Origin: UBA5195 sp034432755
Lineage (GTDB): Bacteria; Chloroflexota; Anaerolineae; Anaerolineales; Villigracilaceae
Direction: 5' to 3'
NCBI GenBank assembly: GCA_034432755.1
Contig: DAOUBQ010000038.1
Span: 1-64,000 of the forward strand
DNA: 64,000 nucleotides
Part shown: in pieces, positions 22,902 to 31,148 of the stretch
Numbering within the stretch: the first letter of the stretch is position 1
Layout of the letters: each line of letters opens with the position of its first letter
Position numbers and translations under genes: made by a program
The notes under the pieces: model-generated
The model's input: only the letters and a program-made list of their open reading frames with translations
Database searches by the model: none
Told to the model about the DNA's origin: nothing

Positions 22902-24089
22902 TTAGCGGGTGGGGCGAGTGCGGCCCATGATGCGCTCGTAGTTGGCGAGGAATTCGTGGGCCCAGTTCATCAGTTCTTGCAGGTGGGTTTCGGTGGCTTC
23001 GGTGGTTTGTTGCAGCAGGTCTTGCATGCTCTGGGTCACATCGTCCATGGCGGCCAGGCGCTGGTTGAGTTTTTCGAGTTCGAGGTGCAGGTCCTTGTTG
23101 AGTTCGTCTTGAGTGAGGGTGTAGTTCGTCCAGCGTTTCTGGTCATCGGCTTTGAAGGTGACCCATTCCTGACGGAAGCGGTCTTCGGCCAGGCGCTGCA
23201 TTTCGGTAATTTCGTTGATGCGGCGCTCGAGGCGGGTGTTCATCTCATCAAAGGCTTCTTGGGAGCGTTTGACGGAGCGCTGGGTTTCGTCCAGGGTGAG
23301 GAGCTGTTGGTCGAGGGTGGCGGTCTGACGGGCAAATGCTTCAAAGCGGAGCTGCATTTCTTTCCAGGCGCGGTCGCGGTCCACCTGGGCCAGGTTTTGC
23401 TGTTCGATGAATTGCATTTGGGCGAGGCGGCGGTCGGTTTCGGAGGCCATCAGCTCGTTGACGCGCGCATCGAGTTGGCGGATGGTATCTGCGTTCAGGT
23501 CAGCGCGCTCGCGGGCTTCCTCGGCGCGTTTGCGGATGGCAGCCAGGTCACCCTGGATGTCGGTGATGCGTTTGGCATCTTGTTTGCGGGCATCTTCCGC
23601 TATGCGTATGCCGCGCCGCAGTTCGTCATCAACCAGGTTGAAGTCTTTGATTTTCTTTTCGAGTTCGGTTATCAGGCGGGCAAGGCGGCTGTCTTCTTCA
23701 GCCCGCGCCTGAAGGCCGCGCCGCAGTTCGTTGAACGCATCGAGACTGTTGCGGATTTCGAAGATGGACTTGTTGAGGGCTTCCAGTTCGGCGCGGCGGC
23801 GGTCGTCTATTTCGCGCTCATGTTTAAGGCGGCGTTTTTCTACTTCGTCAATTGCTTTGCTGAACTCGCTGCGATATTGGGTGAGCATGGTGTCGAACTG
23901 GTCGAGGCGGGCAGCCAGGGGAGAGAAGCGCGAAAGTTCGCCGCTGACTTCCTTGATTTGATTTTGCAAACGGCCTGCATTTCCGTCGTAAGCGGCCAGT
24001 TTTTGTTGTAAATCGGCAATCACATCCCGGTCTTTGCGGTGTTCTTTTTCGAGCCAGTCGAGCCGTTTGACAAGTTCGTCGAGTTCCAT
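22902..24089 (-). CDS. Long coiled-coil protein of unknown function
   Basis: A 395-residue protein that is almost entirely charged heptad-repeat coiled coil, from MELDELVKRLDWLEKEHRKD to the C-terminal NYERIMGRTRPTR. It has no membrane segment, no signal and no catalytic motif. Tandem stretches such as LQARAEEDSRLARLITELEK and ERADLNADTIRQLDARVNEL are typical of filament-like or scaffold proteins. It begins with a GGAG site and lies 14 bases upstream of selB on the same strand, so it could be co-transcribed with it, though no direct role in Sec incorporation is known. Function unknown. Confidence 0.75.
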   Translation of the reverse strand: MELDELVKRLDWLEKEHRKDRDVIADLQQKLAAYDGNAGRLQNQIKEVSGELSRFSPLAARLDQFDTMLTQYRSEFSKAIDEVEKRRLKHEREIDDRRRAELEALNKSIFEIRNSLDAFNELRRGLQARAEEDSRLARLITELEKKIKDFNLVDDELRRGIRIAEDARKQDAKRITDIQGDLAAIRKRAEEARERADLNADTIRQLDARVNELMASETDRRLAQMQFIEQQNLAQVDRDRAWKEMQLRFEAFARQTATLDQQLLTLDETQRSVKRSQEAFDEMNTRLERRINEITEMQRLAEDRFRQEWVTFKADDQKRWTNYTLTQDELNKDLHLELEKLNQRLAAMDDVTQSMQDLLQQTTEATETHLQELMNWAHEFLANYERIMGRTRPTR

Positions 24090-24148
24090 AAATTAATTCT
24101 CCAAAAGGGAAATCTTGCAATCATTATACCCAAAGGGGACGCGACCTC

Positions 24149-25585
24149 TCACTTTCCCAAATATTCGAACATGGCCGGCAGGTTGGCAAGCAGGGGCTGC
24201 GTCCATTGCGGGAAAATGCCCGAAACGAACAGGCCAAACAAGCCAACCCCTAACAAGATGCGCTGGGGCCAGGTTTCGCGGGATGCCCATGGAGTGTGGT
24301 CGGGGAACATAGTCAGAACAGCCAACGAACGGAGGGCGACAATCCACAAACCGATGCTGGCGAGGCCAAACCAAAGTGCAAGCGACAGGGATTGGGCGGC
24401 CAGGTTTTGCCACAAGGCCTGACGGGCAGGGAAAGCGGCCAAGAGGGGCATTCCGGCCAGGGTGAAGTTAGAAAAAACAACCCCGGCAGAGGCCAGCGGG
24501 TATTGACGCGCCAGTCCTTGCAAAGCGGCAAAACGCAAATCGGCGGCATGGCCTTGCAAGATGCGGATGGATAAGGTCCACACTCCCAACGCGAGGGTGC
24601 GCGGAATGAAGAGGTAGAACAAGATTTGCAGCCCTACCTGCCGATCAGGCAGGCTCATAGCAAGCAGGGAGACCCCGGTCTCGGCGATGATGGCGTAAGC
24701 GGCAATCCGTCCCAGGTGACGTTGGAAGGCCGCCCAAATGCCCGCCGTGAAGAACGTCAGCATTCCGGCTGTTTGCAGGATGGAGGATAAATGGGTTGAA
24801 TCGCGCAGCCAAGGATAGCGGTCAATAAAATTCAGCGCCAGAACCAGCCCAAAAGTAGATAACATCATCAACAAGAAGGCGACTGCATAAGGCGAGGTTT
24901 CTTCTGTCAGAAGCGGAATCCAGGCGTTAAGGGGAAAGACCGCGAGGAGGAAGGCAAAACCCAGCAGGAGCAAAATCCCAGACTGAACAACCTGAGCGAC
25001 ATCTGCCGGGCCAGACTCTACGCCAGAGAGCAGGAATCCTGCAAGCAGGATGAAAGGCATGGCAAAGGTCTGGTAAATCAAGAAGCGCAGCAAGCCGCGA
25101 GCAGGGTAACCACCGTCTTGGGTGGTAGACGAGGCGAGACCCGCGCGAGACGGTGAGGCAAGCAAAGGTATAGAGACCAGGACGGCCATTTGGACAAACA
25201 GGGCAGCATACAGGAAGGGGCGCACCGCCAGCGAGACCACCAGCAGGGCAATCACCACCAGCCCCAACGAAACAATCTGGCGTGCCTGACCAGTGGCAAA
25301 TGTGCCAAAAAACCAGAAGGCAGCCATGCCATAGACGAGGATGAGGAGGGTCTGGTCCCCAGAGTCAAGGCTCAGTTGGCGACCAAACAGGCTAAGGGAT
25401 GGCTCGATGAGCAGTGAAAACGAACCGATGCGGTGGGCCGTGCCAGGGGGAATCCAGTACGCAATGCCTGCCAGGGCCAGGGCAAACAGTGTGCCGAGGG
25501 AGGAAATCAGCCGTTCGCGGGGCAAAATGAAAAGCAGAGCGGCCAGTGCCAGGGGAATCGCAATCCATACAACGGGGGCGCTCAT
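24149..25585 (-). CDS. NuoN/MrpD-like proton-antiporter family membrane subunit
   Basis: A 478-residue protein with about 13 or 14 membrane helices and the conserved proton-antiporter core (FPLNAWIPLLTEETSPYAVAFLLM, equivalent to the helix 7/8 region of NuoL/M/N and MrpD). The usual helix-5 Glu of the family (in the FxE/WE segment) appears to be Gln at about 132 (ALFVQMAVLV). It is the third of three overlapping membrane genes on the minus strand. Such subunits translocate ions in complex I, Mrp antiporters and membrane hydrogenases, but no redox or peripheral subunit is nearby, so the partner complex is unknown. Confidence 0.7.
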   Translation of the reverse strand: MSAPVVWIAIPLALAALLFILPRERLISSLGTLFALALAGIAYWIPPGTAHRIGSFSLLIEPSLSLFGRQLSLDSGDQTLLILVYGMAAFWFFGTFATGQARQIVSLGLVVIALLVVSLAVRPFLYAALFVQMAVLVSIPLLASPSRAGLASSTTQDGGYPARGLLRFLIYQTFAMPFILLAGFLLSGVESGPADVAQVVQSGILLLLGFAFLLAVFPLNAWIPLLTEETSPYAVAFLLMMLSTFGLVLALNFIDRYPWLRDSTHLSSILQTAGMLTFFTAGIWAAFQRHLGRIAAYAIIAETGVSLLAMSLPDRQVGLQILFYLFIPRTLALGVWTLSIRILQGHAADLRFAALQGLARQYPLASAGVVFSNFTLAGMPLLAAFPARQALWQNLAAQSLSLALWFGLASIGLWIVALRSLAVLTMFPDHTPWASRETWPQRILLGVGLFGLFVSGIFPQWTQPLLANLPAMFEYLGK

Positions 25586-26172
25586 GGGGAGTCCTCCGCC
25601 GAGGGGAGGGCAACCAGGTAAGAGCCAGCCAGGGCCAATCCCAGCGTAATAGCGGAAAGCAGACCGGCAACCAGGATGGAATTTTCGACCGCCGCATAGA
25701 GGGTTTCAAAGCCGAGCAGAACGGTCAGCAATCCAAAGGTCACGCGCAGCGGGTTGGCGGTCATGCCGAGATTAAGCAGTCCCAGGCTGATGAGGATCAG
25801 TGAACCGCTAACCACCAAAAGGTTCGCGCCGGGCAGCCAGGCGGTCACAGGCCGGGAAACTGCAAAGACTGCCAGCAAAACCAGCCCGGCTGAAAACAGG
25901 CGGAAGGCGCGGCCTTGCGGCCAGGATGTTTCTCTTGATTGGTATTGTTTTACATTGACTTGGGTCATGCCCAGGGCAGCGGCGGCCATCCAACCTGTCA
26001 CAAGTTTGGCAGCGGCCATAGCCAACGGCCAGTGCAGAGATACCAGCCAGAAAGCAGCAAAGTACTGCCCCGCCAGCAAGGCAATACTCCAGCGCCATTC
26101 GCGGCTGACCAGCAGGCCAACGGAGGTGAAAATGAGCAAGACAACAATAACCCATAAAAACGAAGCAGGCAT
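25582..26172 (-). CDS. Small membrane subunit, possibly HyfE/NuoK-like
   Basis: A 196-residue protein with about six membrane helices (MPASFLWVIVVLLIFTSVGL, SGSLILISLGLLNLGMTANP, LGFETLYAAVENSILVAGLL). Its position between two proton-antiporter-like subunits, its size, and a helix with a membrane-embedded Glu (ETLYAAVE) suggest a HyfE/NuoK-type partner. That is inferred from context; similarity alone is weak. ATG 26172 overlaps the stop of the gene before it by one base (TGATG), and its own stop overlaps the NuoN-like ATG by four bases, so the three are translationally coupled. Confidence 0.5.
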   Translation of the reverse strand: MPASFLWVIVVLLIFTSVGLLVSREWRWSIALLAGQYFAAFWLVSLHWPLAMAAAKLVTGWMAAAALGMTQVNVKQYQSRETSWPQGRAFRLFSAGLVLLAVFAVSRPVTAWLPGANLLVVSGSLILISLGLLNLGMTANPLRVTFGLLTVLLGFETLYAAVENSILVAGLLSAITLGLALAGSYLVALPSAEDSP

Positions 26173-27737
26173 CACTGGCCTCGTAAAACGGTAATAAAAA
26201 TGAGCAGTAAGAGCAAGGTCCACAATAAGCCGCCATCCCCTTCCAGCAGTGCTGACAGATAACCAAACAGGCGTCCTACCAGGCGGTAGAGTCCCCACAG
26301 TAAGCCGGCCAGAAATTCCTGCATTCGGGCAAAATTGGAAATGCCCTCTTCAGCCGGTTCTTCCCGCTGGGGTATGACCAGGCGGCGCAAGCGCAGGTAG
26401 GCCAGGCCAACCAGCCCGGCCAGCGCCAGCATGACGAGAGCCATGGCCCATGCGCCGAGCTGCAAACTGCCCGGCCAGCCCCACAGCCCGGTCAGCAAGA
26501 TGGTTATAATCAGGAGCGCCAGGCCAAGCGGGTAGGCCGCCTGCGCCGAACGTGGAAGTTCGCCAAAGGGGGTATCACCGCCGCGAAACAGGTGACGAAT
26601 GTACCCGGCAACCAGCATGGCGTGAGCAGCGAGAAACAGGGGCCAGAACAGCCCAGGCCAGGGAAAGTTTCCCATCCAGCCGGTGGCGGTCAGGGTGAAG
26701 GGCAGGGAAAGCAAGAACAAGGCCATTCCGGCAAACAGGCGTGAAAACCAGTCCTGACGCGATGAGTACAAGAAAGACAGCCCGCCAAACAAGACCAATG
26801 CAGCGCCCCAAGCAGCGCTTCCTTGCGGGCTGCCGCGCAAAGCCGCTGCCAGCGAGAGCGCGCTCATACCAATTATCCAATACGGACGCGCGCTGATTTC
26901 ATCGGGCAGAGAAAACCATTTCCAACCGGCATACACAGCAGCCAGCGCCACCAGGGCCAGCAAGAAAGGCAGCAAGGTTTCATCCACCACGCCAACCGGC
27001 AAGCGCGCCAGCACCACCAGGCTGGTAGCAGCAGCCGTCAGACGCAGGGAGGAGCCAATCCCACGCCGAAGGCCGGGGTCTTCACGGTAAGCCAGGTGCA
27101 GCGGGATAACCCCCAGGCGCAAGCCCACGGCCAGCAGCACAAACAACCAGGCCTGGGCCGGAATCTCGTTGAGCGAGGCCAGTTGCCCAACGGATGCGCT
27201 CACCGCAGCCGCCCACAGCGCAGAGCCGGTTCCGGCGGCGCGAAAGGAGAACGAAATCACCGCCCGTTCATTCAACGATGGGGAGTGCGAGATGCGGAGC
27301 GTGTTCAGGTATTCCAATAAATCAATGGCTGTCCACGCCATCGCCAGGGTCAGGATATTATCGGCCATGACAGCCAGCAGGGCCAGCAAGGCCAGCGCTA
27401 CCGACCCTATCCACAACACCGGGCTTAGCACGGCCATGCGCGCAGGGGAGGTGAGGATGACCGCCGCCCCCAGCGCAACCAGGCTGAGGGCATATAACCA
27501 GGCATAAGAATCGGCCTCAAAATAAGGCGTGACGCTGGAAAATGAAACGGATGACCAAAGAGCAAGAGGCAATTGGGCAGGCAATTCAACCTGCCAGAAC
27601 AAAATGCTGACCCAAGCCAACAAGGCGCCCAGGGCAGAGACGAACCAGGCGAAGGCGGCCGGGCGGCGGGCCAGGCGCAGGGCCGTCATTGCCAATGACG
27701 AGACAAACAAAAGACTCAGGGTGATGATGACAAACAT
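26172..27737 (-). CDS. NuoL/M-like divergent proton-antiporter membrane subunit
   Basis: A 521-residue protein with about 13 to 14 helices. Helix 5 carries ADNILTLAMAWTAIDLLEYL, aligning with the ADNLLLLFVGWELMGL-type segment of NuoL, where the invariant Glu after Trp is here Thr (W135-T136 by counting). Helix 7/8 is LGVIPLHLAYREDPGLRR. The C-terminus is a long soluble and membrane tail (QREEPAEEGISNFARMQ onward). It is the first gene of the three-gene unit. It has a promoter with a -10 TAAAAT at 27752-27747, only nine bases before the ATG. The replaced Glu questions whether it pumps protons. Confidence 0.65.
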   Translation of the reverse strand: MFVIITLSLLFVSSLAMTALRLARRPAAFAWFVSALGALLAWVSILFWQVELPAQLPLALWSSVSFSSVTPYFEADSYAWLYALSLVALGAAVILTSPARMAVLSPVLWIGSVALALLALLAVMADNILTLAMAWTAIDLLEYLNTLRISHSPSLNERAVISFSFRAAGTGSALWAAAVSASVGQLASLNEIPAQAWLFVLLAVGLRLGVIPLHLAYREDPGLRRGIGSSLRLTAAATSLVVLARLPVGVVDETLLPFLLALVALAAVYAGWKWFSLPDEISARPYWIIGMSALSLAAALRGSPQGSAAWGAALVLFGGLSFLYSSRQDWFSRLFAGMALFLLSLPFTLTATGWMGNFPWPGLFWPLFLAAHAMLVAGYIRHLFRGGDTPFGELPRSAQAAYPLGLALLIITILLTGLWGWPGSLQLGAWAMALVMLALAGLVGLAYLRLRRLVIPQREEPAEEGISNFARMQEFLAGLLWGLYRLVGRLFGYLSALLEGDGGLLWTLLLLLIFITVLRGQ

Positions 27738-27791
27738 GCAAAATGTATTTTATCAGGTTTACATCCGGTGAAACGGTTTATAATTTCGGCG
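27738..27791. promoter_or_regulatory. Divergent promoters with nearly leaderless starts
   Basis: On the minus strand TAAAAT (27752-27747) lies nine bases from the ATG of the NuoL-like gene. On the plus strand TATAAT (27779-27784) lies seven bases from the ATG of the DUF3048 gene, with TTTACA at 27758-27763 as a possible -35 (spacing 15). Transcripts would start at or within a few bases of the start codons. Confidence 0.5.
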
Positions 27792-29129
27792 ATGAATACA
27801 TCACGGCTTAAATTCCTTGCGGCGGGGATATGGGCAGGCGTTTTAATGATGGGAATGCTGCTCGCTATTGCCTTGCTTGCCGGGGACAAAATTGGCAGCG
27901 CGCTTGGGAAGAGGACGGGGAACACCCCACAAACTCCCCAGGCCACCCGAACTGCATCCCGCACGCCCACCCCCCTGCGCCAAGTGATTTACCTGCCCTC
28001 GGCCACTGCCAGGCCGGTTTCTCCCACACCCATCACCCCCACAGCCACCTCTGTACCCACCCTTTCGCTCAACCAGTTCTACCCGCCACAGGGTGCCAAC
28101 CCGCTCACTGGCCTGCCAGCCGATGCAAACCTTCTCAATCGCCGCCCGGTGGCCGTCAAAATCAGCACTTTTCCACGCGGCATCCGCGCTTACCAATCAG
28201 GCCTGAGCCTGGCCGATGTGGTCTATGAGTATTACATCGAAGACGGCCTGACGCGCTTTGTGGCGGTCTTTTACGGGCAAAACGCTAATCGGGCCGGGCC
28301 GGTGCGTTCCGGGCGTTATTTCGACGAACACGTGATGCGCATGTACCGGGCCGTGCTGGTCTTTGCCAATGCCGATGAACGCGTGGAGACTTACCTGCTC
28401 GAACAAGCCGAACTGCGGCCCCTGTTGTTCGTCATGCGCCCCGATAACTGCCCGCCGCTTTGCCGTGATACCACCATAACCGGCTACAACAATGTCTTTG
28501 TAGATACGGCCGGGGTAGGCGCGAAAATTCTCGATAACTCCCGGCAAGAATTGCGCCAAACCGTGTTCGGGCCGCTGTTTTTCTCTGGCTCCTACCCGGT
28601 CATCACCAAAATCTTCACCCACTATTCAGAATACAGTTACGGGTATTGGGAATACGACCCGGCCAACCTCACTTACTGGCGTTATTCCGATGCCCAGGAT
28701 GCCGAAGCCTTTACCATCAACGAAGTGTACCAGCCGCATATTGACCAGTGGAACGGCCAGCAGGTTTCTGCCCAAAACGTCGTCGTATTGGTCGTGCCGC
28801 ATGTTTTCAACAACGAATTCGACCGCGCCGACCAGGTCTTCAACATCCAACTGCGCGGTTCTGGCACGGCCTATATCTTCCGCGAAGGGCGGATGATTGT
28901 GGGCGCGTGGCTGCGCGACAGCCTGAACCAACCTATCCAACTGGTAGACAAAGACCGCAACCCAATCCCGCTCCAGCCGGGCGTCACGTTCTACCAGGTC
29001 ATCAATCCACAAAGCACCTTCCGCCAGAACGGCGAAAGGGCCGAATTTTTCTTCTCCATCCCGCCGCGCGTCGTCACGCTTACTCCCACCCCGCCCGGAT
29101 TCAAGCCCAGCCCAACCCCCAAAAAGTAA
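27792..29129 (+). CDS. DUF3048 domain secreted protein
   Basis: A 445-residue protein with an N-terminal membrane anchor (LAAGIWAGVLMMGMLLAIAL) and a long Thr/Pro-rich linker (PVSPTPITPTATSVPTLSLN), followed by a DUF3048 domain: NPLTGLPADANLLNRRPVAV, DVVYEYYIEDGLTRFVAVFY, GPVRSGRYFD and the C-terminal FYQVINPQSTFRQNGE. Such proteins (YerB-like) are secreted or membrane-bound and of unknown function. The ATG at 27792 was chosen over a GTG 24 bases upstream because the TATAAT box lies between them. The last residues are a PTPPGFKPSPTP-type tail. Confidence 0.85.
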   Translation: MNTSRLKFLAAGIWAGVLMMGMLLAIALLAGDKIGSALGKRTGNTPQTPQATRTASRTPTPLRQVIYLPSATARPVSPTPITPTATSVPTLSLNQFYPPQGANPLTGLPADANLLNRRPVAVKISTFPRGIRAYQSGLSLADVVYEYYIEDGLTRFVAVFYGQNANRAGPVRSGRYFDEHVMRMYRAVLVFANADERVETYLLEQAELRPLLFVMRPDNCPPLCRDTTITGYNNVFVDTAGVGAKILDNSRQELRQTVFGPLFFSGSYPVITKIFTHYSEYSYGYWEYDPANLTYWRYSDAQDAEAFTINEVYQPHIDQWNGQQVSAQNVVVLVVPHVFNNEFDRADQVFNIQLRGSGTAYIFREGRMIVGAWLRDSLNQPIQLVDKDRNPIPLQPGVTFYQVINPQSTFRQNGERAEFFFSIPPRVVTLTPTPPGFKPSPTPKK

Positions 29130-29141
29130 AAGGAGGCCGCC

Positions 29142-29807
29142 ATGTGCGGACGTTTCACCCTGACCGTTGACCCGGCGGATTTACAACAAGCCTTCCCGCA
29201 GTACACGTTCCTGGCGGAGGGCAAGCCGCGCTTCAACATCGCCCCCAGCCAGCCGGTGTTGACCTTGCCCAACACTCGCGCACTGGCTGCCGAGTACTTT
29301 ACTTGGGGCTTGATTCCGTCCTGGGCCAAAGACCCTTCCATCGGCTCGCGGCTCATCAACGCCCGCGCCGAGACCCTCGCCGAAAAACCCTCCTTTCGCG
29401 GCGGATTCAAGCACAAGCGCTGTCTGATTTTTGCAGACGGCTTCTACGAATGGCAATCACAGCCTGGTACAAAAACAAAAATCCCATACTACATTCACCT
29501 GAAGTCTGGCCTGCCCTTCACCTTTGCCGGGCTGTGGGACGAATGGCATGCCCCCGATGGCGCACTGGTCAAATCTTGCACCATCATCACCACCGCGCCA
29601 AACGCACTGATGGCAACCCTGCACAACCGCATGCCGGTCATCCTGCCGCCCTCAGCCCGCGAACAATGGCTAGACCCTGACCCGCAAAAACCGGAGGCCC
29701 TGCAACCGTTGCTCATCCCCTACCCTGCCGATGAAATGACCACCCACCCCGTCTCCACGCTCGTCAACAGCCCAGCCAACGACCGGCCCGAATTGGTGGC
29801 GGTCTGA
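29142..29807 (+). CDS. yedK: SOS response-associated peptidase (SRAP/YedK)
   Basis: A 221-residue SRAP protein. It begins MCGRFTLTVDP, so removal of Met exposes the catalytic Cys2, which forms a thiazolidine crosslink to abasic sites in single-stranded DNA. Further signatures are RFNIAPSQPVL, NARAETLAEKPSFR, FADGFYEWQ (Glu) and CTIITTAPNALMATLHNRMP (His). The family shields abasic sites during replication. A strong AAAGGAGG precedes the ATG. It lies 12 bases after the DUF3048 gene and eight bases before the MFS gene. The gene name is used by homology to E. coli. Confidence 0.93.
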   Translation: MCGRFTLTVDPADLQQAFPQYTFLAEGKPRFNIAPSQPVLTLPNTRALAAEYFTWGLIPSWAKDPSIGSRLINARAETLAEKPSFRGGFKHKRCLIFADGFYEWQSQPGTKTKIPYYIHLKSGLPFTFAGLWDEWHAPDGALVKSCTIITTAPNALMATLHNRMPVILPPSAREQWLDPDPQKPEALQPLLIPYPADEMTTHPVSTLVNSPANDRPELVAV

Positions 29808-29815
29808 AACCCATC

Positions 29816-31078
29816 ATGCCCCTCAAAGACTCCCTCACCACCCGTTTCCCGGCCCTCAGTTCGCGCGATTTTGCCATTTTCTGGGTTGGGCAGTTCGTCT
29901 CGCTCATCGGCACGTGGATGCAAAGCACCACCCAGCCCTACCTGGCCTACCGAATCTCCGGCCAACCCTTCGACTTGGGCCTGATTGGATTCGCCGCCAC
30001 CCTGCCGACCCTGTTCCTGGCCCTGCCAGGTGGCGTAATTGTGGAACGGCTCGATAAGCGCAAAACCGTCATCGTATTACAAGCCGTGATGATGCTCCAG
30101 GCTTTGGGGCTGGCAGCGCTGACGCTCTTCGGCCTCGTCCAAATCTGGCACATCGTCGTGCTGGCCTTCCTCCTGGGCATTGCCAACGCCATCGAAATCA
30201 CCGCCCGCCAGGCCATGCTCGTCGAACTGGTGGGGAAAGAACGCCTGCCCAACGCCATCGCCTTGCAAGCCACCATCTTCAACGCTGCGCGTGTGCTGGG
30301 GCCGATGATTGCCGCGCCCTTCCTGGTCTTCATCCGCGAAAACGGCGAAGGCTGGGCCTTCCTGGCAAACGGAATCAGTTACCTGTTCGTCATTATCGGG
30401 CTGTTGTTTGTGCGTACCCCCTTCAAAGCCGCTCAACCAGCCAGAAAAGAAACCAACCTGCTCGAAGAGTTTAAAGAGGGCCAACGTTACATTCGCTCCA
30501 CGTCCATTGTGGGCATGCTCATCCTGATGTCGAGCATCATCGGCTTCATCGGTTTTCCGCTCATCCAACAAATACCGGTCATCGCACGCGATGTACTGGC
30601 CCAGGCTGGAGATACTCCGGCAAGCCAGGCGGCCCGCAACAGCCTGCTATTCACCTTTCAGGGCATAGGTGCGCTGATTGCTGCGCTCACGCTGGCAGCC
30701 TTCAACCCCCGGCGCAAGGGTTGGCTGTTGACCCTTGGACAAATGGCATTCACATTCAGCCTGATTACGCTCTCATTCAATCGCTTCGCCCCGTTGGCAG
30801 CCCTGTTGATTTTATTGGTAGGCTGGGGAACAGTCACCATGCTGGCAACGACCAACACCCTCATCCAGATTGACGTTCCGGATGCGCTACGCGGCAGAGT
30901 TTTCAGCACATATCTATGGGGCTTGCAGGGTGTGGCACCCTTTGGAAGCCTGGCAATTGGCTGGATGTCCCAAAACTTGGGCGTGCCGACTGCCTTGCTG
31001 GCGTGCGGGTTGGCCTGCCTGGCCTTCATCGGGTTGATTCATGCCCGGCATCCTGAAATACGGCAGCGGGTGGCCTGA
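29816..31078 (+). CDS. MFS transporter (EntS-like, MFS_3 type)
   Basis: A 420-residue transporter with about 11 or 12 membrane helices, opening SSRDFAIFWVGQFVSLIGTW, then YRISGQPFDLGLIGFAATLP and VIVERLDKRKTVIVLQAVMM (the cytoplasmic loop 2 motif of MFS). This is the pattern of the MFS_3 group of putative enterobactin/macrolide-type exporters. Substrate not predictable. It follows SRAP closely on the same strand, so it may be part of a DUF3048-SRAP-MFS transcript. Confidence 0.85.
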   Translation: MPLKDSLTTRFPALSSRDFAIFWVGQFVSLIGTWMQSTTQPYLAYRISGQPFDLGLIGFAATLPTLFLALPGGVIVERLDKRKTVIVLQAVMMLQALGLAALTLFGLVQIWHIVVLAFLLGIANAIEITARQAMLVELVGKERLPNAIALQATIFNAARVLGPMIAAPFLVFIRENGEGWAFLANGISYLFVIIGLLFVRTPFKAAQPARKETNLLEEFKEGQRYIRSTSIVGMLILMSSIIGFIGFPLIQQIPVIARDVLAQAGDTPASQAARNSLLFTFQGIGALIAALTLAAFNPRRKGWLLTLGQMAFTFSLITLSFNRFAPLAALLILLVGWGTVTMLATTNTLIQIDVPDALRGRVFSTYLWGLQGVAPFGSLAIGWMSQNLGVPTALLACGLACLAFIGLIHARHPEIRQRVA

Positions 31079-31111
31079 TTTCCCTTCTTTAATCCTCCCT
31101 TAATCGCCCGC

Positions 31112-31140
31112 TTGACGCCCATTTTTGGGCATGTTATGAT
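31112..31140 (+). promoter_or_regulatory. Promoter of the LysM-M23 peptidase gene, leaderless
   Basis: TTGACG (31112-31117) and TATGAT (31135-31140) are spaced by exactly 17 bases. The ATG begins nine bases after the -10 box, so the RNA must start at about 31147-31149. No ribosome site is present. Confidence 0.7.
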
Positions 31141-31148
31141 GATTTCTC

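Noticed and set aside
22824..24011. 395-codon Phe/Gly-rich frame opposite the coiled-coil protein
   Set aside because: The Phe/Gly/Leu-rich translation is the expected mirror image of Glu/Lys/Gln-rich coiled-coil codons; no independent evidence of coding.
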